Source of the DNA: CAVVIO01 sp963748095
GTDB taxonomy: Bacteria > Bacteroidota > Bacteroidia > Bacteroidales > UBA10428
NCBI GenBank assembly: GCA_963748095.1
Contig: CAVVIO010000061.1
Location: 1 to 59,777 of the forward strand
DNA: 59,777 nucleotides
Direction: 5' to 3'
Below are positions 53,364-59,777 of this stretch, one piece after another. Under the pieces are notes generated by a model that saw nothing but the letters and a program-made list of their open reading frames with translations, ran no database searches and had not been told where the DNA came from. How positions within the stretch are numbered: the stretch's first letter is position 1; every line of letters begins with the position of its first letter. The position numbers and the translations under genes were made by a program.

Positions 53364-56300
53364 TTAAACAGGATTTAAATGCATATTTATCATCTTAATC
53401 AATAAATCCTTATTAACCGGTTTTGAAATGTAATCATTACAACCTGCTTCCATTGCCATTTTCCTGTCACCTGTAAGTCCGTAAGCCGTTTGCGCGATAA
53501 TAATAACCTTTTTGTTAAACTTACGAATTTCCCTGGTGGCTTCATACCCGTCCATTTCCGGCATTTTAATATCCATCAGCACTACATCAATGTCAGGATT
53601 ATTGCGGCAGGCTTCCACTGCTTTAAGTCCGGAATTGACTTTTATAACTTCTTTACTGATTTCTTCAACAGTAATATCAATAAGTATTTCAGATATTTCG
53701 TCATCTTCAGCAATGAGTATTTTTAGTTTTCCGGTTTGATTCTCTGTTGCATCTTCCGGCAGGACATTTGTTTCATCTGTTTTCAAATTTGGTATGGTGT
53801 TATAAGGAAGCGTAAAATAGAATGTGGAGCCTTTTTCTTCCCGGTTAACCGTTTCCCGATGCAAATCTGAATTTCTTTCCATCCAGATTTTGCCACCAAG
53901 CATTTCTACATAGGCTTTCGAAATAGACAATCCCAATCCCGATCCCTCGAAATTCCGTGTTAACGATTCGCTGCCTTGCCTGAACCTGGTAAAAATGAGT
54001 TCCTTTTGTTCCGGACGAATTCCTATACCCGTATCTTTTACATAAAATTCAAGGTAATTGCCCTTTTTATTATAGCCAAATTCAATGGAGCCTGTATCAG
54101 TAAACTTAATGGCATTTTTTACTAGATTCGTGAGTACCGCAATTACTTTTTCCCTGTCTGTGCTAATTATTGCTTCATTTTCAGGCAGTGAATTTTTAAA
54201 AAATAGCTGCAATTTTTTTTGTTCTGCTTCCGGCCTGAAAAAGTTATAAATGTATTGAACCTGTTCATTTACATTTACATCTGAAATAATTATTTCAGTT
54301 TGCCCCGCTTCCACTTTTGAGATACTAATAATGTCGTTAATGATGCTGAGCATACGGACACCGCTTTTCTCAATGATGTCTATATAATACAGCTGCTTTT
54401 CACCGGTTAGTTGTGGTTTTTTCAGCAGCTCGGTAAAGCCCAGGATACCGTTCATGGGTGTACGGATTTCGTGGCTCATATTAGCCAGGAAGGCGGATTT
54501 TAGCCGGTCGCTTTCTTCGGCTCTTTCTTTTGCTGTTATTAATTCCTGTTCATTGTGTTTGCGTTCCGTGATATCGCGAACTACAGCAACGATATACTCA
54601 CGGTCTAGCTTTACGTATTTAATGTTAATTTCTGCAGGGAAATCAGATCCATCCTTTCGGCGATGGATACCCTCTATAAGTATACTGTCTATAGAACGGA
54701 TTGATGCTGTGCGCTTCAGAATAATCGTCTTTCGTTAATGTTGGATCTATATCAAATAATTTCAAGGAGAGTAACTCTTCGCGCGTGTAACCAAGCGACT
54801 GAAATGCTTTTTCGTTGCAATCCAGGAAACGGCCTGTTTCAAGATCAATAAGTTCAATTGCATCGTTTGACTGTTCAATTAATGTGCGAAATAATTCTAC
54901 TTTTTCATTGGCTTCTTTATGTGCGGTTACGTCGGTAAAAAAGCCGATACTGTGTTTTCTGTCATCTATTAAGACAGTTACACTATAAACGTTTGCATAG
55001 AATAATGTGCCGTCTTTTCTTTTACATGGCAATTCTCCTGATATAGGGTCGTTTCCCTGAGCCTGAGATTCGAATACAGAAATCAGGTCTTTGAGAAATT
55101 CGACCGGGTGCAGGTTCGAAATACTCAGGCCGGTCATCTCTTGTTCGGTGTATCCGAACATTTGGCATGCCGCTTTGTTTACAAGTTTTAGTTCCTGCAT
55201 TTCAACATCAACAACCAGTATTCCTTCCGCAGCGCTTTCAAAAAGCAACTTATATCTTTCCTCAGATGCAGCTAATTCTTTCTCGGCAAGTTTACGCTCG
55301 GTAATATCGCGTACAATGGCAATGGCATAATTTTTTTCAAGTTTCACTGCGGTAACATTCACCTCCACCGGGAAGATAGAGCCATCTTTATGGCGATTTA
55401 ACGTTTCTATAATCGTTGATTTTGAATGTTGAACCCCATCCATTATTGATTGGAAGCTTTCCGGTGTTTGATTCGGATCGACATCAAATACTTTCATGTT
55501 CAAAAGTTCATTCCGGCTATATCCAAGATTGGTGCAGGCCCTTTCATTTACATCTATAAACTGCCCCGTTTCCAAATCAATAACCTCAATCGCATCATTT
55601 GACTTATCTATTAAAGTCCGGAAAAGCCTGAGTGATTCCTCCACCCGCTTACGCTCGGTGATATCCTGATTCACACCATATGTCCTGACAGTACGACCAT
55701 TTGCATCTTTCTCAACCCGAATATTAGCATTCACATAACCTGTCTCACCATCAGCGCAGATTACGCGATGATCCAGTCTTGAGTTATAATCCGGATCGAT
55801 CGTTTCCAGTGCTTTCTGAATTTCCATACCAACCAAACCCACATCTTCCGGGTGAACAAATTTCTGAGAATACTGCATGGCGGACATGATGTATCCCCCC
55901 TCCTGTTCAACTGTGGTGCGTAAAAGTGTATAGAATTGATCGTTGAACTTAAATTGATCGTGGACAACATCGTACTCCCAGGTACCCAATTTGGCAATTT
56001 TCATAGCCTCATCGAGTTTGGCTTCGCTTTCGCTCAAAGTTTCTTCATAAAGTTTGCGCTCCGTAATATCCGCCGCTATTCCGCATAAGTAAGCGATTTC
56101 ACCTTTTTCATCCAATATGGGGAACATCCGGTCCCAAATCCATCGAATGGAACCATCCGGCAAAATGATCCGGTATTGCAATTCCCCGCTTCCCTGTTCA
56201 AATAATTTTTTTGCTGAATTAACGTCTTCAGGATGAACCGCATAAAGCCATGTTTCCGGATTTTTCATAATCTCTGCAACCGGACGTTTCCAGATTTTTT

Positions 56301-58493
56301 CATAGGCAGAGTTGATATAAATAACCCCGCCGTTTCTGCCGGACATCATATAAAATACGTCATCAACATTTTCCAATATTTCCTGTAATTGATTTTCACT
56401 TTCCTTCAGCGCCTGCTCTGTATTTTTTTTATCGGTTATGTCAATGAAACTGATTATTCCTTTTGCCCATGTAGTCTTCCTCTCCGGGAACAATTGAAAA
56501 CTGGAAAAGAACCTGTTTTATTTCACCGGTTAAGATCTTGAGTGGGATTTCGCCGTCTATTCTTAATTTCTCTTCCGCGAGCCCGATCAATACTTCCTTA
56601 ACCGCACCGAATGATTCTTCGATGAAAAAATCGGATAAGCTGTTGAGCGCTTGTTTTTTACTTTTAGCTTTTACAAAATTTAATATTTCTTTATTCGCAT
56701 CAAGTAATTTGATCATTGAAGCACACCTGATCATTTCATCCAGGTGTTGATCGAAATACAATCGAAAATCACGGATACCGCTTTCTTTAATTTGATTGAT
56801 AGATTTTCTTACCTCCGAAAGATCAGCCTCCCAAATAGCTATGCCTGAATTTTCAAATAAATTGCGGAAGCGTTGTTCGTTTTTTTGTATTTCTTCTTCA
56901 GCAAGTTTGCGTTCGGTGATATCAAACATAATTCCCTGTGTGCCTGTGATCGTTCCATGGGAGTCAATTACAGGCATCCTCACTACATGCATGTATTGTC
57001 TGCTTCCATTTTTACCCCGATATTCCTCTTCAGTCTCCATTAACTTTCCGGTTTGCAAAATCATTCGCTGAACTTCCTCGCCTGCTTTTGCATATTTAGT
57101 AGCTTGCCTTTGTTCGCCCTGTATTTTTAATTCACTGTTTGCAATTTCCAGGGGTTTTTTTCCGATAAAATCCTCTTCCTTAAGACCTTTGAGTTTACAG
57201 AATTGGGAATTTACAAATACGTAGCGTCCTTCCCTGTCTTTACGGAAAACAGGATTGGGCAATTGCTCTATGAAGGAGTGATAGAGTGATTGAGATTCCT
57301 TCAACGCTTCTTCCATTTGTTTACGCTCGGTAATATCACGTACTACAGCAATAACTTCGTCTTTGCCACTTGTCACCATGCGGGCTTCATAATCACGCGG
57401 TCCGCGCTTCGGATGAATCATTTGGTATTCGAATTCCTGAATCTTTCCGCTCTCCAGGGTTTGCCGGATATGCCTGTCTATCAAATCGGCAAACTCAGGA
57501 GGTGTTATGTCCCGATTTTTTTTGCCGATGATTGTTTCTTCGGATTGGTTATAAAGATCTGCTTTATCGGCTTTGTAGTCCAGAAAGGTTCCTTCGCGGT
57601 CGACGCGGAAAATGAGATCGGGAATAGCATCCAGCAACGCTCTTGTCTTTCTTTCGCTTTCGCTGAGCACCGCCTCCGCGCGTTTGCGTTCGGTAATGTC
57701 CATGGCAGTGCCCATGATTGCCTTACTGTCTGCATAATCAATCAATTCAGTTGAAAGTATAACGTCCAGTCTTTTCCCGTTTTTTGTAATTAAAACATAA
57801 TCATGAGGCTCTACTTCAATACCTTGTAAATGTTTAGAAAAATTTTGCCTGGTTAGTTCCTGATATTCATCGGAAATCAATTTAAAGAAATCGAAATTAT
57901 CAGCATAAAATTCTTCCATTGAATAGCCCAATGTATCCACACTTTTTTTATTTACATAAACAATTCGCCCATAGTAATTGATAAAAATTAAATTAGGTGA
58001 CTGTTCAGCAAGTGCCGTAAATTTCTGTTCATTGCTTTTCAATGCTTCAAGAGCATGTTTATGTTCTGTTATATCCCGAATATTGCATTGGATAACCTTA
58101 TGATTATTTTCCGGGTATACATTGCTTACGATCTCAACCTCTGTTATATTTCCATTTCGATTCTGTACCGGCATGTCTTCAAAGCGGATATAGCCGTTCG
58201 CTTTCAGCTCGGTAAAGGCACTTTCCGATTGTTCCTTATTTTTTACAAGTCCTATTTCCCAGAGTTTTTTCCCCAGAATTTCTTCCAAAGAAAAACCTGT
58301 AATATCTACCATAAACGGATTAGCATCTATAATTTTTTCAGTTTCGAAATCAAGGATGAGGATACCGTCCTTTGCCGATTCGAAAAGACGGCGATAGCGA
58401 ATTTCAGAAGCGGTTAACGCTTCCTTTAACGTTTGTTTTGGTTTCCCATTTCCCCTGTTTCTTACCCGGTTTATGATTAACTGGCACTTTCAT
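53364..58493 (-). pseudogene. Multi-PAS hybrid histidine kinase 2, frameshifted
   Basis: Joined, this is about 1709 residues with roughly ten PAS-type sensor domains in series, HisKA (MSHEIRTPMNGILGFTELLK), HATPase (GSGLGLSISKAYVEMLGGK) and a receiver (VLMDIKMPEMDGYEATREIR). Breaks: within the first 60 bp after ATG 58493 (+1), near 56475 (+1) and near 54735 (+1); the length is exactly 3n as expected from three +1 shifts. PAS 1 (RLFESAKDGILILDFETEKI) and the catalytic and receiver parts are close to kinase 1, while the middle differs in number and type of PAS. Signal unknown; operator e lies upstream. Confidence 0.87.
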
Positions 58494-58730
58494 AGTCAAT
58501 TATAGTTAAGGTAATGCAAATTCGATCAACGCTATTTTATTTGATAAATTTCCTCCGGGAATAAATGATGACCCCTGTTTTTTAAAAGCAACGATGTGTA
58601 AATCTGAGATCCGGGCTTTCTTCTGTCTGGAAGGAATAAACAGGTAATTTGCTTTTTGCCGGTGTGATGGTTTGTTTTGTGAAGTCGCCTTATCCTTTCC
58701 TTTGCATCAATGAATATTACATTAACTTTG

Positions 58731-58799
58731 TTAAGTTAAGCTAATTTATCCGTGTAAGTGCTTACATAACTTTTAAAAAATGTTATATCATTCACACAT
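58731..58799 (-). promoter_or_regulatory. Operator-promoter e
   Basis: On the minus strand ATGTGTGAATGATATAA begins at 58799, second half-site TTATGTAA ends at 58762, 23 bp, then TAACTTAA (58738-58731). Spacing to -7 is one base longer than in the other sites. It faces kinase 2 (ATG 58493). Confidence 0.82.
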
Positions 58800-58956
58800 T
58801 TTCAGGAGATTAGTGTTCTTTATTTATGAAAAACACCGAAGCAGTGTCTGTAACACTCATAAACCTGTAGCTTTTCAGATGGGTACGTCCTGATTCTCCT
58901 ATTAAAGAGGGCGAACCATTGTCATTCAAACACTACAATTGATTTAACTATAAATG

Positions 58957-59542
58957 GGATCAGTTTAATAGTTGTGGAGGAGTATATATATGAGAACTCT
59001 TGACTTTTCATTTTTTTTCTTCCTGTTTTAGCGCCAAAGGTGCGCTATCATAAGCCTTGGGCTGGAAGCCCAAGGTAGAATGTAAACCCAAAACTTAAGC
59101 GCCAAAGGTGCGAAGTCTTAATCCCAAACATATCTCTCATCATATTCTATATCCTATTTTTTTAAAAAGGCCCTGTATTCATCCTGAAATGATATTTTCT
59201 TGTGATGCGTTTCCTGGTTTATTATATAGTTTTTAACTAATGATTGTGGCATACTTGAAAATAGTAATAGTTTGAAATATAACAAAGTTAATTTTCCGAA
59301 AATATTTTCAATAAAATCGAGTAAGTTTTCTTATTAAATTCTCAATTTGGATTAAAATATATATGACCGCGCACCTTTGGCGCTCGAATTTCATCTATTA
59401 TATCAACACATAGCCCTTTGGGCTATGCTTATGACCTGGCTCCTTTGGAGCTGTTAATATTGATAGATCTCCCTATTGTTAATGTAAAAATATTTTAACT
59501 ACCACGAAAAGTTTCATCTCCTCAACTTTTCAAATTGACCCC
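58957..59542. mobile_element. MITE-like element, copy 3
   Basis: GGATCAGTTTAATAGTTGTG at the left and, on the minus strand, GGGGTCAATTTGAAAAGTTG at the right. The main internal palindrome is perfect (CCTTGGGCTGGAAGCCCA plus AGG). The RAYT remnant has the TAG. It lies behind the kinase 2 promoter at the same relative place as copy 2 behind kinase 1. Confidence 0.87.
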
Positions 59543-59777
59543 GAAAACAGGAAAAATGTTTTTATTAAACGAGCAATGTGACACACCTCTGGTCTCCTGC
59601 CTCTCGGGACAGGCTCTTTCAAGAAGGAATGATTGTCATTCAATTTATGATTCTAACTATAATAAAAAAATCACTTTTAATTTACGAGTATTTTAAGGGT
59701 GTATTTATACGGAAACAGAATGATATTCCAGAAGATTATTAGCTGTTCTCTTTTACCGGAATGATGAAAAGTGGTAA
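59543..59777. other. Window end, no gene seen
   Basis: It contains a stretch (CTGCCTCTCGGGACAGGCTC) related on the opposite strand to one at about 52600-52640, i.e. another dispersed intergenic repeat. No coding frame of note. Confidence 0.4.

Noticed and set aside
58430..58493. Programmed -1 slippery site at the kinase starts
   Set aside because: The shift needed is +1, and no X XXY YYZ heptamer or stop-codon-based +1 site conserved between both copies was found.

Overview
The window looks like a chromosomal stretch of an AT-rich member of the Bacteroidota. Promoters where visible have the phylum-type -7 element TAnnTTTG, the protein families are typical of the phylum, and REP/RAYT-type repeats are common. 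No rRNA, tRNA, CRISPR array or origin was recognised.

Region 1 (about 0-7.9 kb) is an accessory island. It holds a 21-bp tandem repeat, an intact IS256-family element, a PIN/UPF0175 toxin-antitoxin pair, a decayed ISAon1-type element, an acetyltransferase gene with an in-frame stop, an exported protein and a DUF2007 protein. All the genes there except the transposases point left, and dispersed repeat copies separate them like cassettes.

Region 2 (7.9-25 kb) is a compact, mostly intact block. It holds an oxidative-stress set (peroxiredoxin, Dps, PerR-like regulator), FeoAB, peptide deformylase, a radical SAM protein, three Mrp/MinD-type ATPases (two with ferredoxin inserts), two NifX/NifB-like small proteins, DUF5320 proteins, a DUF89 protein, a metal exporter, a metallo-beta-lactamase-fold hydrolase, an FAD oxidoreductase and a DUF134 regulator. 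Three near-perfect palindromes related to AATGAACATATGTTCATT lie next to -7 elements in this block and suggest one local regulon.

Region 3 (25-31 kb) holds an MscS-like channel and a 1701-residue fusion of an SLC12-like transporter to a C-terminal P-loop ATPase.

Region 4 (31-59.8 kb) is the most interesting. Nine promoters carry the same bipartite operator: a half-site like ATGTGTGAATGATGTAA, then a second half-site like TTATGTAA exactly 21 bp (two helical turns) later, then 22 bp (23 in one case) and a -7 element. They precede two cobalamin-type radical SAM genes, a cupin, a DUF6600-like protein, a protein of unknown function, a small membrane protein upstream of cbpA/cbpM, a second small membrane protein, and two giant multi-PAS hybrid histidine kinases. 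A small AraC-family regulator with an HMA-like N-terminal domain (31213-31773) sits at the edge of the set and is the candidate activator.

The two kinase loci form a tandem duplication. Each is followed on its promoter side by a roughly 585-bp MITE-like element; a third copy lies upstream of a radical SAM gene. The MITE ends resemble those of the decayed ISAon1 element at 3.4-4.8 kb, and it carries REP palindromes and a RAYT C-terminal remnant. Many genes in this region are broken by single-base shifts, nearly all net +1, while the 9-31 kb block has none. That pattern needs checking against raw reads before any of these genes is called dead.
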